This document shows positions 41,566 through 49,445 of a stretch of 64,000 nt of DNA, in pieces. The stretch's first letter is position 1; every line of letters starts with the position of its first letter. The stretch lies in NCBI GenBank assembly GCA_023421795.1, contig JAEZSO010000002.1:372001-436000 (forward strand). The letters are read 5' to 3'. This DNA is from Cyanobacteria bacterium OH_PDB_230. GTDB taxonomy: Bacteria > Cyanobacteriota > Vampirovibrionia > Gastranaerophilales > Gastranaerophilaceae. Position numbers and translations under genes: made by a program. The notes under the pieces are model-generated. The model made no database searches, was not told the DNA's origin, and saw only the letters and a program-made list of their open reading frames with translations.

Positions 41566-42837
41566 ATGCCAAGACCAATGAATATTACAGAAAAGATACT
41601 AGCTGCACACGCGGGTTTAGAAGAAGTAAAACCCGGTGATTTAATTAATGCAAAAGTTGATATTACATTGGCTAACGATATTACAGGTCCAGTTGCAATT
41701 AAAGAATTTAAAAAGATTGGCGTAGACAAAGTTTTCGATAAAAAAAGAGTCGTTTTCGTGCCGGATCATTTTGTGCCTAACAAAGATATTAAATCGGCTG
41801 AACAGGTAAAAATGATAAGAGAATTCGCTCGCGAACAAGATTTAGAGAATTTCTTTGAAGTAGGAAGAATGGGAATAGAGCATACTTTGCTTCCTGATAA
41901 AGGGATTGTTACGGCAGGAGATTTGGTTATAGGTGCTGATTCTCATACCTGTACATATGGCGCTTTAGGTGCCTTCTCTACAGGTGTCGGCTCTACAGAT
42001 TTGGCTTGTGCTATGGCGTCAGGCGAAACCTGGTTCAAAGTCCCTCCTACAATAAAAGTTGAATTCAACGGAAAGTTAAACAAATGGGTATGCGCTAAAG
42101 ATTTAGTGCTTTACCTGATTGGCGATATCGGTGTGGATGGAGCTTTATATAAATCTTTAGAAATCGGCGGAAACGTCATTGAAGAGATGGAAATGGACGG
42201 ACGTTTCACATTCTGCAATATGGCAATTGAAGCAGGAGCTAAAAACGGAATCATAATACCTGATGAAAAAACAAAAGCATATTTAGACGGAAGATCTCAA
42301 AGGCCTTATAAATTCTACACAAGCGATGAAGGTGCAGAATATGAAAGAGTCATAAAATATGATTGTGCTGATATCGAGCCTACAGTTGCGTTCCCTCATT
42401 TGCCTGAAAATACAAGACCGATTTCACAAGTGGGTGAAGTTACAATCGATCAGGCAGTAATTGGAAGTTGTACAAACGGCAGATTATCTGACCTTAAAAT
42501 AGCAGCTGATATTTTAAAAGGAAGACAAGTTCATAAAAACGTCAGATTGATTGTTTTCCCCGGAACCCAAGATATATATTTAAAAGCAATCGAAGCAGGA
42601 TATGTTCAAACAATAGTTGAAGCAGGCGGAGCCGTTTCTACTCCTACCTGTGGTCCTTGCTTAGGAGGCCATGCAGGAATCCTTGCGGCCGGCGAAAGAG
42701 CTATTTCTACCACAAATAGAAACTTTGTAGGAAGAATGGGTCACGTTGATAGTGAGGTTTATCTTTCTTCTCCTGCTATTGCTGCAGCCAGTGCTATACT
42801 TGGAAAAATCGCTTCACCGGATGAATTAGGCTTATGA
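41566..42837 (+). CDS. leuC: 3-isopropylmalate dehydratase large subunit (LeuC, homoaconitase family)
   Basis: LeuC with LeuD isomerises 2- to 3-isopropylmalate in leucine synthesis. The 423-residue protein is the shorter archaeal/anaerobe type. It has FVPDHFVPNKDIKSAEQ (about 64-80), GADSHTCTYGALGAFSTG (about 125-142) with the first cluster Cys, VIGSCTNGRLSDLKIAA (about 299-315) and STPTCGPCLGGHAGILAAGE (about 356-375) with the other two. No leuD, leuA or leuB is adjacent; instead tsaD starts inside its stop (ATGA). The exact substrate could also be a related 2-alkylmalate. Confidence 0.9.
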   Translation: MPRPMNITEKILAAHAGLEEVKPGDLINAKVDITLANDITGPVAIKEFKKIGVDKVFDKKRVVFVPDHFVPNKDIKSAEQVKMIREFAREQDLENFFEVGRMGIEHTLLPDKGIVTAGDLVIGADSHTCTYGALGAFSTGVGSTDLACAMASGETWFKVPPTIKVEFNGKLNKWVCAKDLVLYLIGDIGVDGALYKSLEIGGNVIEEMEMDGRFTFCNMAIEAGAKNGIIIPDEKTKAYLDGRSQRPYKFYTSDEGAEYERVIKYDCADIEPTVAFPHLPENTRPISQVGEVTIDQAVIGSCTNGRLSDLKIAADILKGRQVHKNVRLIVFPGTQDIYLKAIEAGYVQTIVEAGGAVSTPTCGPCLGGHAGILAAGERAISTTNRNFVGRMGHVDSEVYLSSPAIAAASAILGKIASPDELGL

Positions 42838-43880
42838 TAAAAGAATTTAAGACCCCAATCTCAGGGAAAAGCGTATTCATAGGGCCTGATTCAAAAGAAG
42901 ACGTAATTATTTTGGCAATAGAAACAAGCTGTGATGAAACAGCCTGTGCTATTGTTAAAAACGGCAGAGAAGTTCTTGCAAATATCGTGGCATCTCAAAT
43001 CAAGACCCACAGAGAGTTTGGCGGGGTGGTTCCTGAAGTAGCCGCAAGAGAGCATTTAGATGCAATAAACCTTGTTATAGCCGAGGCTTTTGAACAATCA
43101 GGCTTAAAACCAGCAGATTTAACGGCCATAGCGGCTACCGTAGGTCCAGGCTTGGTCGGTTGTTTGCTTGTAGGGCTAAATGCAGCCAAAGCGTTGGCTG
43201 TTGCTTACGACAAACCTTTTATCGGAGTGAATCATTTGAATGCGCATGTATGCGCCAATTATATTGACACAGATTTAGAGCCTCCTTTCGTTGCCCTTTT
43301 GGTCAGCGGCGGGCACACCCAGATTATAAAAGTGGATAGCTATCTTGAGCAGTCAATCATAGGTGAAACTATCGATGACGCTACAGGAGAAGCTTATGAT
43401 AAAGTCGCAAGGCTTATCGGGCTTCCATATCCAGGTGGTTTAAATTTGGACAGAATGGCTCCATCAGGAAACCCAAAAGCATTTAAGTTTACGGAAGCAA
43501 AAGTAGGAGAATATGATTTCAGTTTCTCAGGTCTTAAAACAGCCGTCCTCCAATTGATTCAGAAGCTGAAAAAAGAGTCTGACGAACTGCCTAAAGAAGA
43601 TATAGCAGCAAGTTTTCAAGAATGTATAACAAAAACGTTGTTTAAAAAGACGGTTAAAGCGGCCGAAAATTTAGGTTCTAAAGTAATCGCTTTAGGCGGC
43701 GGCGTTGCTGCGAATTCAGAGATAAGAAGAAAATTCTTTGAACTTGAAAACGAAGGGTATAAAATCTATGCTCCCGCTATGAAATATTGTACGGATAACG
43801 CGTCAATGATCGCTTCAGCGGCATATTTTCTGGCAGAAACAACAGATTCATTAGATGTAGAAGTTTTTTCAAGACTTTAA
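42834..43880 (+). CDS. tsaD: tRNA N6-adenosine threonylcarbamoyltransferase TsaD
   Basis: TsaD transfers the threonylcarbamoyl group to A37 of ANN-decoding tRNAs. Motifs are IILAIETSCDETACAIVKNG (about 25-44), VNHLNAHVCANY (about 139-150; metal His pair), ALLVSGGHTQI (about 158-168) and IALGGGVAANSEIRRK (about 285-300). Canonical TsaD starts about 2 residues before ILAIETSCDETA; here about 24 extra residues (MIKEFKTPISGKSVFIG...) precede it, and the only start before the core is the ATG overlapping the leuC stop. The extension is probably real and a product of the gene coupling. Confidence 0.96.
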   Translation: MIKEFKTPISGKSVFIGPDSKEDVIILAIETSCDETACAIVKNGREVLANIVASQIKTHREFGGVVPEVAAREHLDAINLVIAEAFEQSGLKPADLTAIAATVGPGLVGCLLVGLNAAKALAVAYDKPFIGVNHLNAHVCANYIDTDLEPPFVALLVSGGHTQIIKVDSYLEQSIIGETIDDATGEAYDKVARLIGLPYPGGLNLDRMAPSGNPKAFKFTEAKVGEYDFSFSGLKTAVLQLIQKLKKESDELPKEDIAASFQECITKTLFKKTVKAAENLGSKVIALGGGVAANSEIRRKFFELENEGYKIYAPAMKYCTDNASMIASAAYFLAETTDSLDVEVFSRL

Positions 43881-43895
43881 TTAAGGTTGTAAATA

Positions 43896-44070
43896 AAAAA
43901 GCCGCATAAAATGCGGCTAATTAGTTTGGATTTATTCCAAATCTCCTCCCCTAAAGTCATAGATTTACATCTGTGACCGTAATATCAATAGTGTTTTTAA
44001 AAACGCTATCGACAAAACTTATTATTTTCTATTGCAGATTTTTTATGAAAAGAATTTATAATTAATTTTC
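43896..44070 (-). ncRNA. Candidate minus-strand small RNA with intrinsic terminator
   Basis: On the minus strand a TATATAATA box near 44090 is followed by an imperfect hairpin (GATAG-GTTTTT / AAAAAC-CTAT, about 43988-44015). Next come a GTCA-AGAT / ATCT-TGAC hairpin (43957-43978), a GGGGAGGAG stretch, a TTTGGA / TCCAAA hairpin (43925-43941) and a strong GC stem AGCCGCAT / ATGCGGCT followed by TTTTTT (43894-43918). On the plus strand the same GC stem has no T tract after it, so it does not look like the tsaD terminator. No open frame follows the GGGGAGGAG. I recognise no known RNA family. Confidence 0.4.
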
Positions 44071-44107
44071 TATTATATATATCATTAATTTGTAATATTG
44101 TGAATAG

Positions 44108-44137
44108 TTCACTAGTATAAAATAGCTATTATATAAT
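44108..44137 (+). promoter_or_regulatory. Candidate promoter of the GH57 gene
   Basis: TTCACT and TATAAT are separated by 18 nt on the plus strand, about 155 nt before the GH57 start. The -10 box is perfect; the -35 box is weak. Confidence 0.35.
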
Positions 44138-44294
44138 TTTGTGTCCTCAACATTTAATAATAGTAATGAATTTGTAGAATACATGCGTTAACAAAACTTA
44201 ATAATCAAAATCAAATTATTGTATGATTTCCTCAAAATTTACCTTGTAATAATAATCCAATATGATATTATATTTTCAGTGTACTGGAGTTGAA

Positions 44295-46535
44295 ATGCAG
44301 AAAAAATTATCTATAGCTTTTATTTGGCATATGCACCAGCCGAATTATCAAGTGCAGCCTCATGGAATCCGTCTTATGCCGTGGGCAAGATTACATGCAA
44401 TAAAAGACTACTTAGATATGCTTATGTTTTTAGATAAATTCCCTGAACTTAAGCTGAATTTCAACATCGTTCCGGTGCTTTTAGATGCAATTGAAGACTA
44501 TGCAAACAACGAAGCGCATGATATCCACTCCAGACTTACCGTAACTCCGATTGACGAATTAACCGAAGACGATAAACAATACATTCTGAATTACTTTTTT
44601 GATGCTAATTATTCAAACCTTATAGCGCACCATAAATATTACAGCGAGCTTTACCAGAAAAGATATTTAAAAGAAGAAGTTGATATAAACGATTTTTCAG
44701 ATCAAGAGTTTTCAGACATTATGATGTGGTTCAATCTTGTGTGGTTTGACCCTATATGGAGATCCAAATACAAAGAACTTGATGCCCTGATAAAAAAAGA
44801 CAGAAATTATACTCTTCAAGACAGGCAAAATGTTATCGACATACAGAGAAAAATTATTTCTCAAATAATCCCGTCTTTTAAAAAATATCAGGATGAAAAC
44901 AAGATAGAAATAACCACAAGCCCTTATTACCATCCGATTTTACCTATATTGTTTGACTCTAATGTCGCAAAAAAATCAGCAGTAAGACATCCTCTTCCTG
45001 ACGTTAAAATAAATATGGCAGAAGATGCAAAAAAACAAATAAAAATGGCATTAGATAAAATGGAAAAAACATTCGGCAAGAGACCAAAAGGGATGTGGCC
45101 TTCAGAACAATGCGTCAGCTCCAGAACTCTTGAATGTTTTGCGGATATGGGTTTGAAATGGACTATATCTGATGAAGGTATTTTGGCTAATTCCATCAAA
45201 AAGGAATTTGTCAGGGATTTTAAAGGATTTTTGGAAGATCCTTACGAATTGTGCAATGTTTATAAATTTGGCACAAGAAAAAAAGACATAAATATCATAT
45301 TCAGAGACTCTGTAATCCCTAATCTTATAAGCTTTGAATACCCAAGACACGACAGCGTAACGGCTGCAAGTGACTTGTATGGACGAATTAAAACGATTCA
45401 GAATAAACTTCAGAATTCCCCTGATGAAAATCATCTTCTTACGATTGCAATGGATGGTGAAAACAGCTGGGAGAGCTATTCATATGATGGAGCCGTGTTC
45501 TTGGAAACTCTTTATAAATTGATAAGTAGAGATAAAAGTTTGTCTACGGTTCTTGTCTCTGATTATATTGAGAACGCTTCTCAGATCAAAACGCTGGAGA
45601 ACCTTGCGCCAGGATCTTGGATTAATCGTGATTTCCAACTTTGGATAGCAGAGCCTACCAAAAATTTGGCCTGGTCTTATCTAGCTAAAACACAGTCCGA
45701 TTTAAAAGAATTTGAAAAAGAAAAACCGCCAAAAAAATTACTGGAATTGGCATATAATGAACTCTATATAGCTCAAGGTAGCGACTGGTTCTGGTGGTAT
45801 GGCGAGCCAAATGATTCCGGTCAGGATCATATTTTTGATTATTTGTTCAGAGAACATCTTAAAAATATCTATCTTCTTTTAGGAAAAAAAGTTCCTAAAC
45901 ATCTTGATTCACCTTTGATTTCATTTTTGGGTAAACCTTCAAGGGCGCCCAAAAAACAGATTAGCCCGACTGTAAACGGGAAAGATTTGTATAATGATGA
46001 ATGGATAAATGCAGGTTGTATAGATATTCCGGCTGGCCCTATCCCTCAGGAAAATAAGTTGTTTAACAGAATCTGTTTTGGTTGCGATGAAGAAAACATT
46101 TATTTGAGATTTGATATTAACCGTTATATCCTTGATGCCCAAGGTAATTTCAAGTCTATTTTCCAGATATATGTATATTTTAAATGTTATAACGAATTTG
46201 CAACGTGTAGTTCCCCTATCAGGACAGTGAATAAGCCTGATTATATATTCCCTATTTTAAAAGACGGATATACGCATGAGGTCAAAGTTTCGTTGTTCAA
46301 AGACGGGTTTTATCCGCTTCATTTTTCTAAGGCGATAAAAGATAACCTCTGGGTGCTTCAATTAAACAACGGTATAAAATATGCATATGAAGATATCATT
46401 GAGATGTCTATACCGTTTAAAGACTTGAAAGTTAAGCCTGGAGAGAAAGTTGATTTCTTTATAATCAACGGTATTCTAGGACAGACAGAAGAAGTTTATC
46501 CTCAAGATATTTTGTTGTCGCTTCAAAGACCTTGA
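44295..46535 (+). CDS. Glycoside hydrolase family 57 (amylase/4-alpha-glucanotransferase type)
   Basis: GH57 enzymes cut or rearrange alpha-glucans. The 746-residue protein starts MQKKLSIAFIWHMHQPNYQ with the family's H-x-H-Q-P, at an ATG with GGAG five bases before. The nucleophile Glu lies in KGMWPSEQCVSS (about 265-276) and the acid/base Asp in IAMDGENSWESY (about 383-394). WFWWYGEPNDS (about 498-508) is the conserved aromatic cluster. Residues about 560-746 form a separate beta-rich C-terminal domain of the glucodextranase-like type (VNGKDLYNDEW, ENIYLRFDINR). There is no signal peptide, so it probably acts on intracellular glycogen-like polymer. Confidence 0.9.
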   Translation: MQKKLSIAFIWHMHQPNYQVQPHGIRLMPWARLHAIKDYLDMLMFLDKFPELKLNFNIVPVLLDAIEDYANNEAHDIHSRLTVTPIDELTEDDKQYILNYFFDANYSNLIAHHKYYSELYQKRYLKEEVDINDFSDQEFSDIMMWFNLVWFDPIWRSKYKELDALIKKDRNYTLQDRQNVIDIQRKIISQIIPSFKKYQDENKIEITTSPYYHPILPILFDSNVAKKSAVRHPLPDVKINMAEDAKKQIKMALDKMEKTFGKRPKGMWPSEQCVSSRTLECFADMGLKWTISDEGILANSIKKEFVRDFKGFLEDPYELCNVYKFGTRKKDINIIFRDSVIPNLISFEYPRHDSVTAASDLYGRIKTIQNKLQNSPDENHLLTIAMDGENSWESYSYDGAVFLETLYKLISRDKSLSTVLVSDYIENASQIKTLENLAPGSWINRDFQLWIAEPTKNLAWSYLAKTQSDLKEFEKEKPPKKLLELAYNELYIAQGSDWFWWYGEPNDSGQDHIFDYLFREHLKNIYLLLGKKVPKHLDSPLISFLGKPSRAPKKQISPTVNGKDLYNDEWINAGCIDIPAGPIPQENKLFNRICFGCDEENIYLRFDINRYILDAQGNFKSIFQIYVYFKCYNEFATCSSPIRTVNKPDYIFPILKDGYTHEVKVSLFKDGFYPLHFSKAIKDNLWVLQLNNGIKYAYEDIIEMSIPFKDLKVKPGEKVDFFIINGILGQTEEVYPQDILLSLQRP

Positions 46536-46621
46536 TAGTTTTGCTTATTTCCTTTTTTTATAGGATGAGTCTGCTTTAAAAATCCTTTATTATTAAAGTG
46601 ACAATTTGGGTAGGAAACAAT

Positions 46622-46759
46622 ATGACTTGTAATTTAAAGCTCGATGATGCTATGGAAATTTTAGAAGACCTTTTAAACAGTTCAAAGTCTTCATTGGTTA
46701 TAGACACTATCAGAAACATCAGAAGCATCTCAAATAAAGATAACGGATCGCTAGAGTAA
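46622..46759 (+). CDS. Small hypothetical protein (45 aa)
   Basis: The short frame starts at an ATG with AGGA seven bases before. It encodes MTCNLKLDDAMEILEDLLNS (1-20), then a mostly helical, charged stretch ending DNGSLE. I recognise no family. It lies about 85 nt after the GH57 gene and its last 9 nt overlap the end of the carbonic anhydrase gene on the other strand. The ribosome binding site and amphipathic pattern favour a real gene. Confidence 0.5.
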   Translation: MTCNLKLDDAMEILEDLLNSSKSSLVIDTIRNIRSISNKDNGSLE

Positions 46760-47320
46760 TTCTATTTTTCCGGTTTCAAAATTAAAGTGAGCTTCGACGA
46801 TATCGAGTTCGTGCTTTTCGTATGCTTCCCTTATTATGTGAGAGCGCTTTAAGAGCACTTTTTTTGTGAAGTTTGTATGTTTTTTAGCGATATCATTAAA
46901 GCAGAGCGATGAGTCACCCAACACAGGATATACAGAGTTCATTAGCGCATAGTAATCTTCAAGCGGATTCGGGTAGTTTTGTTGAGCATATCTCATAACG
47001 CCGCAGTCATCGTGTCCTAAAAGAACAAGAAGCGGTATTGCCAATTTTTGTACGCCAAACTCAATACTTTCAATGATGTTGGGACCTACTCCTATGCCGG
47101 CAGTTCTTACTACAAAAAGCTCTCCTATTCCAACATCGAAAATAATTTCAGGTACAACTCTTGAGTCGGAGCAACTTAAAACTATAGCTCTTGGTTCTTG
47201 GAATGTAGCCAGATTTTGCAATGTTTTAAGGCATTTGTTGTCGGCTGCGGGTGTGCCGTTTATAAAGTTTTTGTTGCCTTCCAGTAATCTATTTAATTCT
47301 ATTTGTGCTTTTTTATTCAT
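46751..47320 (-). CDS. Beta-carbonic anhydrase
   Basis: The zinc enzyme interconverts CO2 and bicarbonate. The 189-residue protein has the first zinc Cys and catalytic Asp-Arg pair in VLSCSDSRVVPE (about 48-59) and the His and second Cys in LGHDDCGVMRY (about 101-111), with RTAGIGVGPNIIESIEFGV (about 72-90) in between. This is the complete beta-class set. It follows the alcohol dehydrogenase gene by 18 nt, so it is the last gene of a three-gene unit. Confidence 0.96.
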   Translation of the reverse strand: MNKKAQIELNRLLEGNKNFINGTPAADNKCLKTLQNLATFQEPRAIVLSCSDSRVVPEIIFDVGIGELFVVRTAGIGVGPNIIESIEFGVQKLAIPLLVLLGHDDCGVMRYAQQNYPNPLEDYYALMNSVYPVLGDSSLCFNDIAKKHTNFTKKVLLKRSHIIREAYEKHELDIVEAHFNFETGKIELL

Positions 47321-47338
47321 TTTTCTCTCTTCTATTCT

Positions 47339-48481
47339 CTATTTTGCTTGTATATAGATTGATCTTATGTCTGATTCGGATAAGTTCGTTCCTCTATGTT
47401 CACCGCATCTTAATGCAAGTTCTGTAAGTTTGTCAATATCAGGGTCTTTGACATTTGTCTGTGAAAAATTAGTAGGTGCGCCGAGTTTGTCAAACCACAG
47501 CTCCAATTTGTGTATTCCGTTTTCTACATTTATGTCATCAAAAATAGCTTTAAAAAATTGTGAAAGTTTTGCTTCTTTTTCTTTTTTAAAATGTTTCATC
47601 CAAGCAGGTATAAGGATAGCAAGGCCTTCGCCATGGGCAAGTTGGTATAAGGCACTTATCGGATGCTCCATTTGGTGATTGTTTAAGAAGAATCTTCCTG
47701 TTCCACAGTGATTTAAGCCATTCCAAGCCATTGTCGCGGTCCACATAAGGTTTGCTCTTGCGCTTAGGTCTTTATCATCTTCTAGAATCCTATCTGCCGA
47801 GAACATTACGCTTTTAACAAGATTTTCAACATAACCGTCTAAAAAAGGTGTATCGTTGTCTTCCTTTGTAAAATAGGCTTCAATAGAATGAGCAATAATA
47901 TCCACGCAGGTAAAAGCTGTTTGATTTTTCGGTACTGTCAAAGTTAACGTCGGGTCTAAAATTGAGGTGATAGGGTATAATTTCGGATTACCCCATCCGA
48001 ATTTGTCTAATGTTTCATCGTTTGTCAAAACCAATCCCATGTTCATTTCAGAACCTGTAGCCGGTATTGTAAGGACTGTATATAAAGGAAGCGCTTCTTT
48101 TAATTGAGCTTCTCCTGTTATTAAATCCCAGATATTTCCATCATATCTTGCACCTGCCGCAATCGCCTTGCTTTCGTCGATTACGCTTCCTCCCCCAACA
48201 GCTAAAATGGCGTCGATATCTTGTTCTTTAGCAATTTTAGCGCCATTAGAAGCGTGAGACAATAACGGATTTGGTTGAATCCCTGAATATTCAACCCATT
48301 CAATGCCATTTTTCTTTAATGAATTTATTACTTTATCGTAAGTCCCGTTGTCTTTAATGCTGGATTTGCCGTATGTTAAAAGCACTTTTTTTGCTTTTTG
48401 TTTTATTTCTTGTCCAATTTGATCAATAGTATTTTCACCAAAGATTATTTTGGTGGGGTTACAGTATGTAAAATTCTTCAT
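47339..48481 (-). CDS. Iron-containing alcohol dehydrogenase (butanol dehydrogenase type)
   Basis: The 380-residue protein belongs to the group III metal-dependent alcohol dehydrogenases, close to YugJ/BdhA of Firmicutes. It has MKNFTYCNPTKIIFGENTID (1-20), the dinucleotide loop ILAVGGGSVIDESKAIAAGA (about 92-111), and metal ligands in CVDIIAHSIEAYF (about 192-204) and LAHGEGLAILIPAWMKHF (about 273-290). It reduces aldehydes or ketones with NAD(P)H, fitting fermentative re-oxidation of cofactors. It starts 3 nt after the C_GCAxxG_C_C gene. Confidence 0.93.
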   Translation of the reverse strand: MKNFTYCNPTKIIFGENTIDQIGQEIKQKAKKVLLTYGKSSIKDNGTYDKVINSLKKNGIEWVEYSGIQPNPLLSHASNGAKIAKEQDIDAILAVGGGSVIDESKAIAAGARYDGNIWDLITGEAQLKEALPLYTVLTIPATGSEMNMGLVLTNDETLDKFGWGNPKLYPITSILDPTLTLTVPKNQTAFTCVDIIAHSIEAYFTKEDNDTPFLDGYVENLVKSVMFSADRILEDDKDLSARANLMWTATMAWNGLNHCGTGRFFLNNHQMEHPISALYQLAHGEGLAILIPAWMKHFKKEKEAKLSQFFKAIFDDINVENGIHKLELWFDKLGAPTNFSQTNVKDPDIDKLTELALRCGEHRGTNLSESDIRSIYIQAK

Positions 48482-48484
48482 CCA

Positions 48485-48895
48485 TTATACCTTTTGCTTG
48501 TTTGTATCAAGAATGTTTTTCATTATGGTTGCTGCTTCTTCAACTAGTCTTGCGCAATTTGCTTTTCTCTCGGTTGAGCCGAATTCCAAGCCGGCAGTGA
48601 GTGCTTTGCAACAGGTGAACTTGTTTTTTTCTTTAAAGTCATCAACGAATTCTTTTGCCAGTTGTCTTGCTTTGACTCCGTCTCTGTCAGCGTCGTTCTT
48701 TCCATTCTGATATCCTATAACCATTTGACATCCTGCAACAGCCCCACATAGGCAACCTGATGACATCCCTCCTGAAAAAGAAGTTGCAACAGGTAACAGT
48801 TCTTTTGGTGCTACGCCTTCGTCAACGGCTGCTTTTATTATGGATTCTGAGCATGAATAGCCTTGTTTATAATAATTTAGTGCTTTTTTGTTCAT
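48485..48895 (-). CDS. C_GCAxxG_C_C family redox protein
   Basis: The 136-residue protein has GYSCSESIIKAAVDEG (about 13-28), then FSGGMSSGCLCGAVAGCQMV (about 41-60), which carries the GC-x-CGA-x2-GC signature of the family (TIGR01909), and further Cys residues at FTCCKAL and KANCARL. The many conserved cysteines suggest metal or redox function, but none is firmly established. It is first in the unit with the alcohol dehydrogenase and carbonic anhydrase. Confidence 0.9.
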   Translation of the reverse strand: MNKKALNYYKQGYSCSESIIKAAVDEGVAPKELLPVATSFSGGMSSGCLCGAVAGCQMVIGYQNGKNDADRDGVKARQLAKEFVDDFKEKNKFTCCKALTAGLEFGSTERKANCARLVEEAATIMKNILDTNKQKV

Positions 48896-48952
48896 AAATA
48901 CCCCAAAGTTAGTGAGTATAGAAATTATATCATATTTATAATTTAAGGAACT

Positions 48953-48982
48953 AAAAAACCCCCTTCGTGAAGGGGGTTTTTG
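48953..48982 (-). terminator. Intrinsic terminator after the EF-hand gene
   Basis: A perfect stem ACCCCCTTC / GAAGGGGGT with a short GT-containing loop, A- and T-run flanks on both sides, sits 16 nt past the stop of the minus-strand EF-hand gene and upstream of the C_GCAxxG_C_C gene. It would work in either direction. Confidence 0.92.
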
Positions 48983-48997
48983 TTTATAGCGTTCTTA

Positions 48998-49288
48998 TTA
49001 TGATTCGGCTGAAAAGCTTGGTTTTGATGCTTTAATTGGTGTATCTAGTGCTTCTTGCATAGCTTCAAGCTCTTTTTTTGATATATTTATTTTTGCTTTA
49101 GTTTCTTGTAATATTTTTGCGAAAATAGATTTTTCTTCTTTTGAAATTACGCCATCTCCGTTAAGGTCTTGACTGGCTGCTGGTGAATGGTTTATTTTGG
49201 ACGATTTTTCAAGAAGTGCTTCTTTTCTTTTTAGTAAGGATGCAAATCCTGTAGGGTTGCTAGTATTTCCGTCGACTACATGTGCCAT
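48998..49288 (-). CDS. Small EF-hand protein
   Basis: This 96-residue protein has one clear EF-hand loop, SQDLNGDGVISKEEKS (about 41-56), with the D-x-N-x-D-G-x-I-x3-E calcium ligands, followed by a long charged helix. There is no signal peptide or second hand, so it may pair as a dimer or bind a partner. The ATG at 49288 has AAGGAG six bases before it; an upstream in-frame ATG at 49309 is less likely. I know no specific family for the rest. It has its own terminator. Confidence 0.72.
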   Translation of the reverse strand: MAHVVDGNTSNPTGFASLLKRKEALLEKSSKINHSPAASQDLNGDGVISKEEKSIFAKILQETKAKINISKKELEAMQEALDTPIKASKPSFSAES

Positions 49289-49445
49289 AGTTTTCTCCTT
49301 TAATTTCATTAAACTCGTGTATGTTTATATAAAGTGATGTTGTATATAAAAATTGACTAAAAAATATATACATATTAAGAATTGTTGCCAAAAATGGAAA
49401 AGAGCTATTAATATAGCTCTTTTCCAAATGTTCTGATAATAATAA

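Larger units (their letters stand above)
43881..44294. other. Long intergenic region between tsaD and GH57 gene
   Basis: There is no coding frame here. The left half (43896-44060) has several hairpins and a terminator that works only on the minus strand. The right half (44060-44290) is AT-rich, with divergent TATAAT-like boxes near 44090 (minus) and 44132 (plus). Confidence 0.5.

Noticed and set aside
28500..46535. TGA recoding to Trp or Gly
   Set aside because: TGA is used as a normal stop (der, GH57 gene) and no long genes are interrupted by in-frame TGA.
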